Shown: piece by piece, positions 54,238-62,978 of the stretch
How the letters are laid out: every line of letters starts with the position of its first letter
Numbering within the stretch: position 1 is the first letter of the stretch
Assembly: GCF_014495845.1 (NCBI RefSeq)
Contig: NZ_CP061080.1
Span: 4,578,001-4,642,000 of the forward strand
Direction of reading: 5' to 3'
Source: Aquibium microcysteis
GTDB taxonomy: Bacteria > Pseudomonadota > Alphaproteobacteria > Rhizobiales > Rhizobiaceae
Length of the DNA stretch: 64,000 nucleotides
Position numbers and translations under genes: made by a program
The notes under the pieces: generated by a model
What the model saw: the letters and a program-made list of their open reading frames with translations, nothing else
What the model was told of the DNA's origin: nothing
The model's database searches: none

Positions 54238-54954
54238 TCAGCGGCCGGCGACGGGACGCGCGGTGCCCTCGAACGGGAACGGGCCGGTCCGGAGCGACGC
54301 CGTGCCGTCTCCCGCGGCGGCCACATAGCGCTGCCCTGCTCGCGGAGGAGGAAGCTCGGGTCCGCGCCAGCGCGTCACCCCGGCGGGGCCGAGCGCGCCG
54401 AGCGCCACGAAGCCGATCGCGTCGTCATAGATCGTCCAGAGCTGGAGCGGCGAACCGTCGGACGCGGTGCCGAGATCCAAGGGCACGAAGCGGATCATGT
54501 TCTCCCGGCCGATTTCGAGGATGCCACCGACGCCGCCCTGCGGGTCGGCAAGAGTGACGACGAGATCGGGCGTCACGGATCGCGCCTGCCTCTCGCCCGC
54601 CACGTAGCTCGCGCCGCAGGCCGCGGCCGCGCAAGCGAGGAGCAGCGCGCCCTTCCAGCCTGGCTGTGCCTGCGAGGCAGCGGCGCCGGCGCGGCGGCGC
54701 GTCCGCTCGGCAGAAGCCGTCGGCACCGCCGCGCGCATCTGCGGCAGGCTGCCCAAGCCGGCCTCGACGGCGCGCCACAGGTCACGATCGGCAATGGCGT
54801 CGCTGCGCCTGATGCGCTCCGAAAGCCGAAGCACCGCCTCGCGGAACTTCGGATCGCGTTCGAGGTCGCGCTCCGCGCGCTCGCGCTCGGCCGGGGCCAT
54901 CCGGCCCATGACGTAGTCTCCCGCCCGCCCGTGTCGATCGCCGTCGCCGCTCAT
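54238..54954 (-). CDS. Anti-sigma factor-like membrane protein (RskA-type), orphan
   Basis: 238 residues: N-terminal cytoplasmic segment with GDYVMGRMAPAERERAERDLERDPKFREAVLRL, typical of anti-sigma domains, one membrane helix near 100-118 (GALLLACAAAACGASYVAG) and an RskA-like periplasmic domain (LDLGTASDGSPLQLWTIYDD). The zinc-binding HxxxCxxC motif of ZAS proteins is absent. Usually such genes follow an ECF sigma gene; none is adjacent here. The ATG at 54954 is chosen; the frame extends to a TTG 13 codons upstream. Confidence 0.75.
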   Translation of the reverse strand: MSGDGDRHGRAGDYVMGRMAPAERERAERDLERDPKFREAVLRLSERIRRSDAIADRDLWRAVEAGLGSLPQMRAAVPTASAERTRRRAGAAASQAQPGWKGALLLACAAAACGASYVAGERQARSVTPDLVVTLADPQGGVGGILEIGRENMIRFVPLDLGTASDGSPLQLWTIYDDAIGFVALGALGPAGVTRWRGPELPPPRAGQRYVAAAGDGTASLRTGPFPFEGTARPVAGR

Positions 54955-55053
54955 GCCGTCCGTTCCGAAACCGGTCCTCCCGGGACGCTGCAAGCATAAC
55001 GCATCCGGGCTCCCGGCGGAACCGCGGATCGGGCGACCGTCTCGGCGTCGACG

Positions 55054-55260
55054 CTACCAGTGCGGCGGTTTGGTCACCGGAACGTCCGCGCCGCTTTGCT
55101 CCTCGACCGCGAGGAAGCGCTCCGTGAGCACGTCGAGCTTCCGGCGCAGCCTGTCGACGACGGTCCATTGTTCCGCGAGCTGACCGGAGAGCTCCTCGAT
55201 GGTCCGCTCCTGCTCGGCCAGGATCGCTTCGAGCCGGGCGATGCGGTCGTCATCCGTCAC
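55054..55260 (-). CDS. slyX: SlyX homologue
   Basis: 68 residues, almost entirely a coiled coil: RIARLEAILAEQERTIEELS and QWTVVDRLRRKLDVLTERFL, ending in PVTKPPHW, a typical SlyX tail (Pro-Pro-His-Tyr/Trp). The GTG start overlaps the thioesterase stop (GTGA). Function in the family is unknown. Confidence 0.88.
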   Translation of the reverse strand: MTDDDRIARLEAILAEQERTIEELSGQLAEQWTVVDRLRRKLDVLTERFLAVEEQSGADVPVTKPPHW

Positions 55261-55691
55261 GCCGCAATCCCCTCGAGCGCCGCGCGCAGCGGCCCACTCA
55301 GCGGCTGCGGCCGGCGGCTTTCGCGGTTCACGTAGACATGGATGAAGAAGCCCTCCGCGGCCGCCGTCTCCTCGTCGTTGCGGAACAGCCCGACCTCGTA
55401 GCGCACGGAACTCGACCCGATCCGCGCGACGCGCAGGCCGGCCGTCACGACGTCGGGAAACGCCATCTCCGAAAAATACCGGCAGCCGGTCTCCACGACG
55501 AGGCCGATCTGGTCGCCGCCGTGGAAGTCGAGCACCCCCTGCTCGATCAGCCAGCCGTTCACCGCCGTGTCGAACAGCGAATAATGCACCACGTTGTTCA
55601 TGTGGCCGTAGACGTCGTTGTCCATCCACCGCGTCGGGATGGATCGGAACGCACGGTATGCGGCGCGGATGCCGGCGGTCGGGCGCTCCAT
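55257..55691 (-). CDS. Acyl-CoA thioesterase, hot-dog fold (4HBT/YbgC type)
   Basis: 144 residues. The catalytic region is RWMDNDVYGHMNNVVHYSLFDTAVNGWL, with the D and NN pattern of 4-hydroxybenzoyl-CoA thioesterases. Overlaps the dehydrogenase gene upstream (TGATG) and slyX downstream, forming a three-gene unit. Substrate unknown. Confidence 0.88.
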   Translation of the reverse strand: MERPTAGIRAAYRAFRSIPTRWMDNDVYGHMNNVVHYSLFDTAVNGWLIEQGVLDFHGGDQIGLVVETGCRYFSEMAFPDVVTAGLRVARIGSSSVRYEVGLFRNDEETAAAEGFFIHVYVNRESRRPQPLSGPLRAALEGIAA

Positions 55692-56866
55692 CACCAGGCC
55701 GCGCGGTAGATGGCCAGCGCGTCCGCTTCGCTCACCGGTCGCGGATTGTTGACGAGCAGCCGCTGCTGCTTCATGGCGTCGGACGCCATCTTCGCCAGGT
55801 GTTCCTCGCCGATGCCGACGTCGCGCAGGCGCGGCTGCAGCCCGACCCGGGCCGACAGCGCGGCGAGCGCCTCGATGAAGGCGGCGCAGCGGCCCTGCAC
55901 GCCTTCCTCCCGGGTCAGGTCCGGGAAGGCATCGCATGCGATCTCCGCATAGAGGTGCGCGGCGTCCGGCGCGTTGAAGCGCAGCACGTGCGGCAGCACG
56001 AGCGCGTTCGACAGCCCGTGCGGGATGTGGAACGTCCCGCCGATCGGATAGGCGAGCGCGTGCACGGCGGCGACGGGGGAGTTGGCGAAGGCCTGTCCGG
56101 CGAGCATCGAACCGAGCAGCATGGCGCCGCGCGCGGCGATGTTGCGGCCGTCGTTCACCGCCGTCTCGATGTTGGCCCCCAGGAGCTGCAGCGCCTGCTT
56201 CGCCAGGCTGCGCGACAGCGGGTTGTTGTTCGCGTTCTTCGAGGCAAAGGCTTCGATGGCATGGACCATGGCGTCGATGCCGGTCGCAGCGGTGATCGCG
56301 GGCGGCAGGCCGAGCGTCAGCTCCGCGTCGAGCACGGCGACGTCGGGCAGGATGACGGGCGAGGAGACGCCGCGCTTCTCCTCGTCGCCGACGGTGATGA
56401 TGGAGACCGGGGTCACTTCAGAGCCCGTGCCGGCCGTCGTGGGGACGAGGACCAGAGGCAGGCGCGGCCCCTTCGCGTTGCCCACGCCCCAGGCGCCGTC
56501 GAGTTCCTCGTCCGAGCCGATCAGCAACGCGGCGAGCTTGGCGACGTCGAGGGACGAACCGCCGCCGAAGCCGACCACGCCGGTCGCACCGGCGGACCGT
56601 CCGGCCTCCACCGCGGTCATGAGCGTGGCGAGGGAGGGATCGGCCTCGACCTGATCGAAGACCGTGACCGACAGCCCGGCCTCGTGGAGGGAGGAGAGGG
56701 CCGGGTCGCAGAGGCCGAGTCTCCGCAGGCCGGGATCGGTCACGAACAGGACCGACGGCCCGAGCCGTCTGCCCGCGATCGCAGCGAGCCGTCTGGCGGC
56801 GCCGTTCTCGAAGACGATGGAAGGAGTGGTGTTGAAGGTGAAGGAGGGGAATGCCGGATTTGTCAT
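55691..56866 (-). CDS. Iron-containing alcohol dehydrogenase
   Basis: 391 residues from the ATG of MTNPAFPSFTFNT; 20 further upstream codons are open but not family-like. NAD site GFGGGSSLDVAK; metal ligands in GIDAMVHAIEAF, SPVAAVHALAYPIGGTFHIPHGLSNA. Oxidises or reduces an alcohol/aldehyde pair; substrate unknown. Divergent from the nucleoside ABC operon. Confidence 0.92.
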   Translation of the reverse strand: MTNPAFPSFTFNTTPSIVFENGAARRLAAIAGRRLGPSVLFVTDPGLRRLGLCDPALSSLHEAGLSVTVFDQVEADPSLATLMTAVEAGRSAGATGVVGFGGGSSLDVAKLAALLIGSDEELDGAWGVGNAKGPRLPLVLVPTTAGTGSEVTPVSIITVGDEEKRGVSSPVILPDVAVLDAELTLGLPPAITAATGIDAMVHAIEAFASKNANNNPLSRSLAKQALQLLGANIETAVNDGRNIAARGAMLLGSMLAGQAFANSPVAAVHALAYPIGGTFHIPHGLSNALVLPHVLRFNAPDAAHLYAEIACDAFPDLTREEGVQGRCAAFIEALAALSARVGLQPRLRDVGIGEEHLAKMASDAMKQQRLLVNNPRPVSEADALAIYRAAW

Positions 56867-56949
56867 GGCGCGGAAATTGACAAGCCGGGAGCCTTTTGTC
56901 GAGAGTGGCCGGCGGTCGATTGGCAACCACGGCGCGGCGTGTTAGCAAC

Positions 56950-56959
56950 TTTGATCAAA
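56950..56959. promoter_or_regulatory. TTTGATCAAA palindrome before nucleoside ABC operon
   Basis: Perfect 10-bp palindrome in the 120-base divergent gap, followed immediately by an AT-rich CGATAAAAAATG. It could be an operator for the nucleoside operon, but short palindromes occur by chance. Confidence 0.3.
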
Positions 56960-56986
56960 CGATAAAAAATGAGGGGATACGGTTGC

Positions 56987-58519
56987 ATGGCGCCAGCTGC
57001 AATCGAACTCAAGGGCATCAACAAGAGTTTCGGCGCGGTCCATGCCAACCGCGACATCCATATCGAGATTCCGAAAGGAACGATCCACGGCATCATCGGC
57101 GAGAACGGCGCCGGAAAGTCGACGCTGATGTCGATTCTCTACGGCTTCTACCAGGCAGACAGCGGCGCAATCTTCGTCGATGGCGCCAGGGCCGAGATCA
57201 GGACTCCCAACGACGCCATCGCGGCCGGCATCGGCATGGTCCACCAGCACTTCATGCTCGTCGAGAATTTCACGGTTCTGGAAAACATAATTCTCGGAGC
57301 CGAAGGATCGCAGCTGCTCAATGCGGGCATCGCGCGGGCGCGCGCGGAACTGCACAGGCTCGAGAAGGACTACGGACTGGAGGTCGACCCCGACGCCGTG
57401 ATCGAGGAACTCGCGGTCGGCCTTCAGCAGCGGGTCGAGATTCTGAAGGCGCTGTACCGCGGCGCCGAGATCCTGATCCTCGACGAGCCGACCGGGGTGC
57501 TGACGCCGGCCGAGGCAGATCACCTGTTCCGCATCCTGCGCATGCTGAAGGACGAGGGCAAGACCGTCGTCCTGATCACACACAAGCTGCGCGAGATCAT
57601 GGCCGTCACGGACAACGTCTCCGTCATGCGGCAGGGGACGATCGTCGCCACCCGCAGGACCGCCGAGACGACGGTCGAGGAACTGGCCGAACTGATGGTC
57701 GGCCGTCGCGTGCTCCTGCGCGTCGACAAGGGCGAGCCGAAGCCGGCTGCGGTCAAGCTGTCGGTGCAAGGCCTGACGGTGAGGGATTCCCGCGGCGTGA
57801 CCATGGTCGAGAACGTGTCGTTCGACGTGCGCGCGGGCGAGATCGTGGGCATCGCAGGGGTTGCGGGCAACGGCCAGTCCGAGCTGATCGAGACGATCGC
57901 CGGCATCCGCAAGGCCGTCTCCGGCAGCGTCCTGCTCGACGGCACGCCGATCGACGTGACCGGTGCCGCCGATCCCGGCGAGCTGCGCGACCGCGGTCTC
58001 GCCCACGTGCCGGAAGACCGCCATCACGTCGGTCTCGTCCTGCCCTTCGAGGAGAACGAGAACGCGATGCTCGGCTACCACGACGATCCCAAGTTCCTGA
58101 ATGGTCCGTTCCTGAACATCGACGCCATACGCGCCGACGCGCGCGACAAGATCCAGAAGTACGACATCCGCCCTGCCGACTGCCGCCTGAAGACGGCGAA
58201 TTTTTCCGGCGGCAACCAGCAGAAGATCGTGCTGGCGCGCGAGATGGAGCACGATCCGGGCGTGCTGATCGTCGGCCAGCCGACCCGCGGCGTCGACGTC
58301 GGTGCGATCGAGTTCATCCACAAGCAGCTGATCGCCATGCGCGACCGCGGCAAGGCCGTCCTCCTCGTCTCCGTCGAACTCGACGAGATCCGCTCTCTGT
58401 CGGACCGCATCCTGGTGATGTTCGACGGCCGCGTGGTGGGCGAGCGCGGCCCCGATGCAACGGAAGGCGAGCTCGGCCTGCTGATGGCCGGCGTGGAAAC
58501 CCGGGAGGCTGCTGAATAA
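56987..58519 (+). CDS. Nucleoside ABC transporter ATP-binding protein (two NBDs)
   Basis: 510 residues with two ATPase halves, as in RbsA/YufO. NBD1: Walker A GENGAGKST, weak signature VGLQQRVEI, Walker B LILDEPTGVL. NBD2: signature FSGGNQQKIVLAREM with a degenerate Walker B (LIVGQPTRGVD), so probably only NBD1 hydrolyses ATP; this degeneration is normal in the nucleoside branch. An ATG six codons upstream is also possible. Starts the salvage operon. Confidence 0.93.
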   Translation: MAPAAIELKGINKSFGAVHANRDIHIEIPKGTIHGIIGENGAGKSTLMSILYGFYQADSGAIFVDGARAEIRTPNDAIAAGIGMVHQHFMLVENFTVLENIILGAEGSQLLNAGIARARAELHRLEKDYGLEVDPDAVIEELAVGLQQRVEILKALYRGAEILILDEPTGVLTPAEADHLFRILRMLKDEGKTVVLITHKLREIMAVTDNVSVMRQGTIVATRRTAETTVEELAELMVGRRVLLRVDKGEPKPAAVKLSVQGLTVRDSRGVTMVENVSFDVRAGEIVGIAGVAGNGQSELIETIAGIRKAVSGSVLLDGTPIDVTGAADPGELRDRGLAHVPEDRHHVGLVLPFEENENAMLGYHDDPKFLNGPFLNIDAIRADARDKIQKYDIRPADCRLKTANFSGGNQQKIVLAREMEHDPGVLIVGQPTRGVDVGAIEFIHKQLIAMRDRGKAVLLVSVELDEIRSLSDRILVMFDGRVVGERGPDATEGELGLLMAGVETREAAE

Positions 58520-59658
58520 TGGCTACGCCCTATGCCAAGCTGCCGGCCTGGGCCGACTACGGCCTGATCCCGCTGATCAACCTCGCCGTCGCCTTCGCCG
58601 TCGCCGGGCTGGTCGTGCTGCTCGTCGGCGAAAGCCCGGTCCAGGCCGCGACGCTGCTCCTCAAGGGCGCCTTCGGATCGGGTGCGGGCATCGGCTACAC
58701 GCTCTACTACGCGACGAGCTTCATCTTCACGGGCCTCGCCGTGGCGGTGGCCTTTCATTGCGGCCTCTTCAACATCGGCGGCGAGGGACAGGCCTATATC
58801 GGCGGGCTCGGCGTCGCCATCGTCTGCCTGTCCTTCGACGGCGTCTTTCCCTGGTGGGTGAACTTCCCGCTCGCCATCCTCGGAAGCGCGGCGATCGGCG
58901 CCTTCTGGGCGATGATCCCGGCCATCCTGCAGGCCAAGCGCGGCAGCCACATCGTCATCACCACGATCATGTTCAACTTCATCGCCGCCAGTCTCATGGT
59001 CTACCTGCTGGTCGGGCCGCTGAAGCCGATGAACTCGATGGCGCCGCAGACTCGCACCTTCGCGCAGGACGCCTGGCTGCCCAAGCTCGACTGGTTGCTC
59101 GAACTGTTCGGCGCCACGATCCGCTCGACGCCGCTCAACCTGTCCTTCCTGCTCGCGCTGGTGATGGCCGTGGTCGTCTGGGTGCTGATCTGGCGCACGA
59201 AGCTCGGCTACGAGATCCGCACCTACGGCTTCAGCCCCAAGGCTGCGAAGTATGCCGGCATCGGCGAGGCGCGCATCATCGTCGTCACCATGATGATCTC
59301 CGGCGCGCTGGCCGGCATGATGGCGCTGAACCCGGTCATGGGAGACCAGCACCGGCTGCAGCTCGACTTCGTCACCGGGGCGGGATTCGTCGGCATCGCG
59401 GTGGCGCTGATGGGCCGCTCGCATCCGGCCGGCATCGTGCCGGCGGCGATCCTGTTCGGCATGCTCTACCAGGGCGGAGCGGAAATCTCCTTCGTCATGC
59501 CCAACATCTCGCGCGACATGATCGTTATCATCCAGGGCCTGGTGATCCTGTTTGCGGGCGCCCTGGAGCACATGTTCCGGCCGAGCCTGCAGGCGGTGCT
59601 GGCGAGCCTGGCGCCGAAATCGATGGGCATGAACGCGGCGAAGCGGGAAGGAGCCTGA
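58519..59658 (+). CDS. Nucleoside ABC transporter permease 1
   Basis: 379 residues, BPD_transp_2 family, about ten membrane segments. Blocks FNIGGEGQAYIGGLGVAI, RGSHIVITTIMFNFIAASLM and RTYGFSPKAAKYAGI are typical of YufP/NupP-type permeases. The ATG overlaps the ATPase stop (TAATG). Confidence 0.92.
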   Translation: MATPYAKLPAWADYGLIPLINLAVAFAVAGLVVLLVGESPVQAATLLLKGAFGSGAGIGYTLYYATSFIFTGLAVAVAFHCGLFNIGGEGQAYIGGLGVAIVCLSFDGVFPWWVNFPLAILGSAAIGAFWAMIPAILQAKRGSHIVITTIMFNFIAASLMVYLLVGPLKPMNSMAPQTRTFAQDAWLPKLDWLLELFGATIRSTPLNLSFLLALVMAVVVWVLIWRTKLGYEIRTYGFSPKAAKYAGIGEARIIVVTMMISGALAGMMALNPVMGDQHRLQLDFVTGAGFVGIAVALMGRSHPAGIVPAAILFGMLYQGGAEISFVMPNISRDMIVIIQGLVILFAGALEHMFRPSLQAVLASLAPKSMGMNAAKREGA

Positions 59659-59659
59659 G

Positions 59660-60622
59660 ATGGATACGCTGGTCCAGCTGCTCGATGCGACGGTTCGCGT
59701 CTCCGTGCCGCTGCTGCTCGCCTGTCTCGCCGGGCTCTATTCGGAGCGTTCGGGCGTCTTCGACATCGGGCTCGAAGGCAAGATGCTCGCCGGCGCCTTC
59801 GCCGGCGCCGCCGCCGCCGCCGCGTCGGGATCCGCCTGGATCGGTCTCTCGGCCGCCATCCTCGTCGCCGTGTTTCTCGCGCTCGTGCACGGCTTCGCGT
59901 CGATCACGCATCGCGGCAACCAGATCGTTTCCGGCGTGGCGATCAATTTCGTCGCGGCAGGCTCGACCATCATCCTCGGCCAGGCCTGGTTCCGGCAGGG
60001 AGGGCGCACCCCATCGCTCGCCGGCGACGCTCGGTTCGAGCCGATCGAACTCTACGGGGCCGAGGCGGTAAAGGACGTGCCGGTGCTCGGGCCGATCTAC
60101 TCCGACATCGTCTCCGGCCACTCCATCCTGGTCTATTTCGCCTTCTTCATGGTTCCCTTCACCTGGTGGGCGTTGTTCCGCACCCGCTTCGGCCTGCGGC
60201 TGCGCGCGGTGGGCGAGAATCCGGCCGCCGTCGATACTGCCGGCATCTCGGTGACCTGGCTGCGCTACCGGGCGGTGATCATTACCGGCGTGCTCACCGG
60301 GGTCGCCGGCGCCTATCTGTCCGTCGCGCAGAACGCCGGCTTCGTGAAGGACATGACGGCCGGAAAGGGCTTCATCGCGCTGGCGGCGCTGATCTTCGCC
60401 AAGTGGAAGCCGGTGCCGGCGATGTTCGCCTGCCTGCTGTTCGGCTTCCTGGAAGCCTCCTCGATCCGCTTCCAGGGCATGGACTGGCCGCTGGTCGGCC
60501 GCGTGCCGGTGCAGCTCATCAACGCCCTGCCCTTCGTGCTCACCGTCATCCTGCTCGCCGGCTTCATCGGCCGCGCCATTCCGCCGAAGGCGGGCGGGGT
60601 GGCGTATGTGAAGGAGAGGTGA
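59660..60622 (+). CDS. Nucleoside ABC transporter permease 2
   Basis: 320 residues, BPD_transp_2 family, YufQ/NupQ type: FDIGLEGKMLAGAFAGA, ITHRGNQIVSGVAINFVAAG, GLRLRAVGENPAAVDTAGI. Starts one base after permease 1. Translated with it, then followed by the 149-base repeat-bearing gap before cdd. Confidence 0.92.
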   Translation: MDTLVQLLDATVRVSVPLLLACLAGLYSERSGVFDIGLEGKMLAGAFAGAAAAAASGSAWIGLSAAILVAVFLALVHGFASITHRGNQIVSGVAINFVAAGSTIILGQAWFRQGGRTPSLAGDARFEPIELYGAEAVKDVPVLGPIYSDIVSGHSILVYFAFFMVPFTWWALFRTRFGLRLRAVGENPAAVDTAGISVTWLRYRAVIITGVLTGVAGAYLSVAQNAGFVKDMTAGKGFIALAALIFAKWKPVPAMFACLLFGFLEASSIRFQGMDWPLVGRVPVQLINALPFVLTVILLAGFIGRAIPPKAGGVAYVKER

Positions 60623-60634
60623 GGGGCGGGATTG

Positions 60635-60752
60635 GGCAGTCGGCAGTCGGCAGTCGGGACCAGGTGGGTCCGGACGACGACCGCCAGAACCATCGTTGCC
60701 TTCGAATGAGAACGAAACCATCTCGACTGCCGACTGCCGACTGCCGACTGCC
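60635..60752. repeat. Inverted heptad repeats: 3 x GGCAGTC facing 4 x GACTGCC
   Basis: Three tandem GGCAGTC copies (60635-60655) and four tandem copies of the reverse complement GACTGCC (60725-60752), 69 bases apart. Transcribed, they could pair over 21 bases into a long hairpin inside the nucleoside operon, between permease 2 and cdd. The cdd ribosome site (GGAG) lies just outside it. Confidence 0.85.
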
Positions 60753-60771
60753 ACACTCTTCCGGAGCCCCC

Positions 60772-61164
60772 ATGTCCCACGATCTCTTCCTCGCCGCCCG
60801 TGACGCCATGGCGAAGGCGCATGCGCCCTATTCGAAGTTTCCGGTGGGGGCAGCGCTGCGAACCGCGGAGGGGCGGGTCTTTTCGGGCGCCAACATCGAG
60901 ATCGCGTCCTATCCGGAGGGCTGGTGCGCCGAGACGACGATGCTCGGCCACTACGTGATGGCCGGCGGCGGCGACATCATGGAGGTGGCCGTGGTGGCGG
61001 AGCGCATGGCCCGGATCACGCCCTGCGGCGGCTGCCGGCAGCGCCTGGCGGAGTTCGGCCGGCCCGACACGAAGCTGCATCTGTGCGACGAAAGCGGTAT
61101 AGTGGAGACGACGACCCTCGGGGCCATGCTTCCCCTGGGCTTCCAGGGAGACGTGCTCAAATGA
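60772..61164 (+). CDS. cdd: Cytidine deaminase
   Basis: 130 residues. Zinc ligands C in GWCAETTML and the CGGC pair in TPCGGCRQ; SKFPVGAAL and SGANIEIASYP are standard. Converts cytidine to uridine. GGAG lies before the ATG. The stop overlaps the next gene (ATGA). Confidence 0.95.
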   Translation: MSHDLFLAARDAMAKAHAPYSKFPVGAALRTAEGRVFSGANIEIASYPEGWCAETTMLGHYVMAGGGDIMEVAVVAERMARITPCGGCRQRLAEFGRPDTKLHLCDESGIVETTTLGAMLPLGFQGDVLK

Positions 61165-61955
61165 AGACTGCGGTCGATCATCTCGTCGAACGGCTGGCCG
61201 GGCGGACCGCCGATACCGCGCTCGTGCTCGGCTCGGGCCTGGGCGCCCTCGTCGACGAAGTCGAGGATGCGGTGCGCATCCCCTATGGCGACCTGCCGGG
61301 CTTTCCCGTCAGCGGCGTGTCCGGTCACGCCGGCCAGGTGGTCGCCGGCCGCTTCGGCGGCGTGCCGGTGCTGATGCTCGCCGGCCGCGCCCATTACTAC
61401 GAGCACGGCAATGCCGCCGCGATGCGTCCCGTGCTGGAGACGCTGGCCGGGATCGGCGTGACCAAGCTGCTCCTGACCAATGCCGCCGGCTCGCTGCGCC
61501 CGGAGATGGGGCCGGGCTCGGTGATGCTGATCACCGACCACATCAACTTTTCCGGCTCCAACCCGCTTTTCGGCGAACCGACGGACCGCCGCTTCGTGGG
61601 CCTGACCGAAGCCTACGACGCCGGCATCCGCGCGGCGCTGAAGGCTGCCGCCGCCGCGACCGGCACGCCGCTGCACGAGGGCGTCTACATGTGGTTCTCC
61701 GGCCCCTCCTTCGAGACGCCGGCCGAAATCCGCATGGCCCGGATCGTCGGGGCGGACGCGGTGGGCATGTCCACCGTACCGGAGGTGATCCTCGCCCGCT
61801 TCCTGGGCCTCAGGGTCGCCGCCTGCTCGGTGATCACCAACCTCGCGGCCGGCATGACCGGCCAGGAGCTTTCGCATCAGGAGACCAAGGACATGGCGCC
61901 GCTGGGCGGCACGCGTCTGGCGGCGATCCTGCGCTGGGCGATCGGAGAATTGTGA
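61161..61955 (+). CDS. Purine nucleoside phosphorylase
   Basis: 264 residues of the PNP/MTAP trimeric class. Phosphate site VLGSGLG, RAHYYEHG and the base-binding TNAAGSLRPEMGPGS, then GMSTVPEVILAR. Splits inosine or guanosine to base and ribose 1-phosphate (and deoxy forms), giving the substrates feeding DeoC. Overlaps cdd and deoC. Confidence 0.93.
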   Translation: MKTAVDHLVERLAGRTADTALVLGSGLGALVDEVEDAVRIPYGDLPGFPVSGVSGHAGQVVAGRFGGVPVLMLAGRAHYYEHGNAAAMRPVLETLAGIGVTKLLLTNAAGSLRPEMGPGSVMLITDHINFSGSNPLFGEPTDRRFVGLTEAYDAGIRAALKAAAAATGTPLHEGVYMWFSGPSFETPAEIRMARIVGADAVGMSTVPEVILARFLGLRVAACSVITNLAAGMTGQELSHQETKDMAPLGGTRLAAILRWAIGEL

Positions 61956-62968
61956 TGAACGCGAGAACGGCCGAGCCGACGGGCGCTTCCGCCACCGGAC
62001 TCGTCAGGATCGAGCAACCGCATGCCCGCGTCGAGGGCGTGCCCTTCCAGGCCGACTGGTTCGACGCGGTCGACGTGAACCTGTCGGCGGTCGAGCGCCG
62101 GACCGCCACGCTCGGCGCCCGCCGCTCGGTGAAGAAGGAATGGCAGGCGGCCTGGCAGGTGAAGGCGATCCAGTGCATCGACCTGACGACGCTGGCCGGC
62201 GACGACACGCCCGGGCGCGTCGAGCGGCTCTGCGCCAAGGCGAGGCATCCGCTGCGCGACGATCTCGTCGAGGCGCTGGGCCTGTCCGGGCGGCGGCTGA
62301 CGACGGGCGCGGTCTGCGTCTATCCGACGATGGTGCGCACGGCCGTGAAGGCGCTCGAAGGCTCGGGCATTCCGGTCGCCTCGGTGGCCACGGGCTTTCC
62401 CGCCGGCCTGACGCCGCTGGAGCAGCGGCTGGCCGAAATCCGCTACGCGGTCGGCGAGGGCGCGAGGGAGATCGACATCGTGATCACCCGCGCCCATGCG
62501 CTGACGGGGAACTGGCAGGCGCTCTATGACGAGATCAGCGTCATGCGCGAGGCCTGCGGCGAGGCCCACATGAAGGCCATCCTCGCCACCGGCGAACTGA
62601 AGACGCTGACCAACGTCTACCGCGCGTCGATGGTGGCGATGATGGCCGGCTCCGACTTCATCAAGACCTCCACCGGCATGGAGGGCGTCAACGCCACGCT
62701 GCCGGTGAGCCTCGTGATGGTGCGCGCCATCCGCGACTTCCTGGAGCGGACCGGCCAGCGCGTCGGCTTCAAGCCGGCCGGCGGCATCCGCGCCGCCAAG
62801 GACGCGCTGGCCTGGCTGATCCTGATGAAGGAGGAGCTGGGCCGCGACTGGCTGGAGCCCGACATGTTCCGCTTCGGCGCCAGCGCGCTGCTCTCCGACA
62901 TCGAGCGGCAGCTCGAACACTTCGTCACCGGCCGGTACGCGTCCGCCGATCGGCACGGCATGGCGTGA
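61955..62968 (+). CDS. deoC: Deoxyribose-phosphate aldolase DeoC
   Basis: 337 residues. Schiff-base lysine in DFIKTSTGMEG and the proton-relay lysine in GFKPAGGIR; CVYPTMV and ATGELKTL are typical. It is the longer DeoC form with a roughly 70-residue N-terminal extension. Cleaves deoxyribose 5-phosphate to acetaldehyde and glyceraldehyde 3-phosphate. The next gene, an aldehyde dehydrogenase, could oxidise the acetaldehyde. Confidence 0.93.
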   Translation: MNARTAEPTGASATGLVRIEQPHARVEGVPFQADWFDAVDVNLSAVERRTATLGARRSVKKEWQAAWQVKAIQCIDLTTLAGDDTPGRVERLCAKARHPLRDDLVEALGLSGRRLTTGAVCVYPTMVRTAVKALEGSGIPVASVATGFPAGLTPLEQRLAEIRYAVGEGAREIDIVITRAHALTGNWQALYDEISVMREACGEAHMKAILATGELKTLTNVYRASMVAMMAGSDFIKTSTGMEGVNATLPVSLVMVRAIRDFLERTGQRVGFKPAGGIRAAKDALAWLILMKEELGRDWLEPDMFRFGASALLSDIERQLEHFVTGRYASADRHGMA

Positions 62969-62978
62969 GGCCAACGGA

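Noticed and set aside
60635..60752. Heptad repeats as a CRISPR-like array
   Set aside because: Units are 7 bases, contiguous, without spacers, and in two opposite blocks; no cas gene nearby.
59528..60754. 408-codon minus-strand frame reading through the heptad repeats
   Set aside because: Opposes permease 2; its repetitive SRQSAV N-terminus is an artefact of the GACTGCC repeats.
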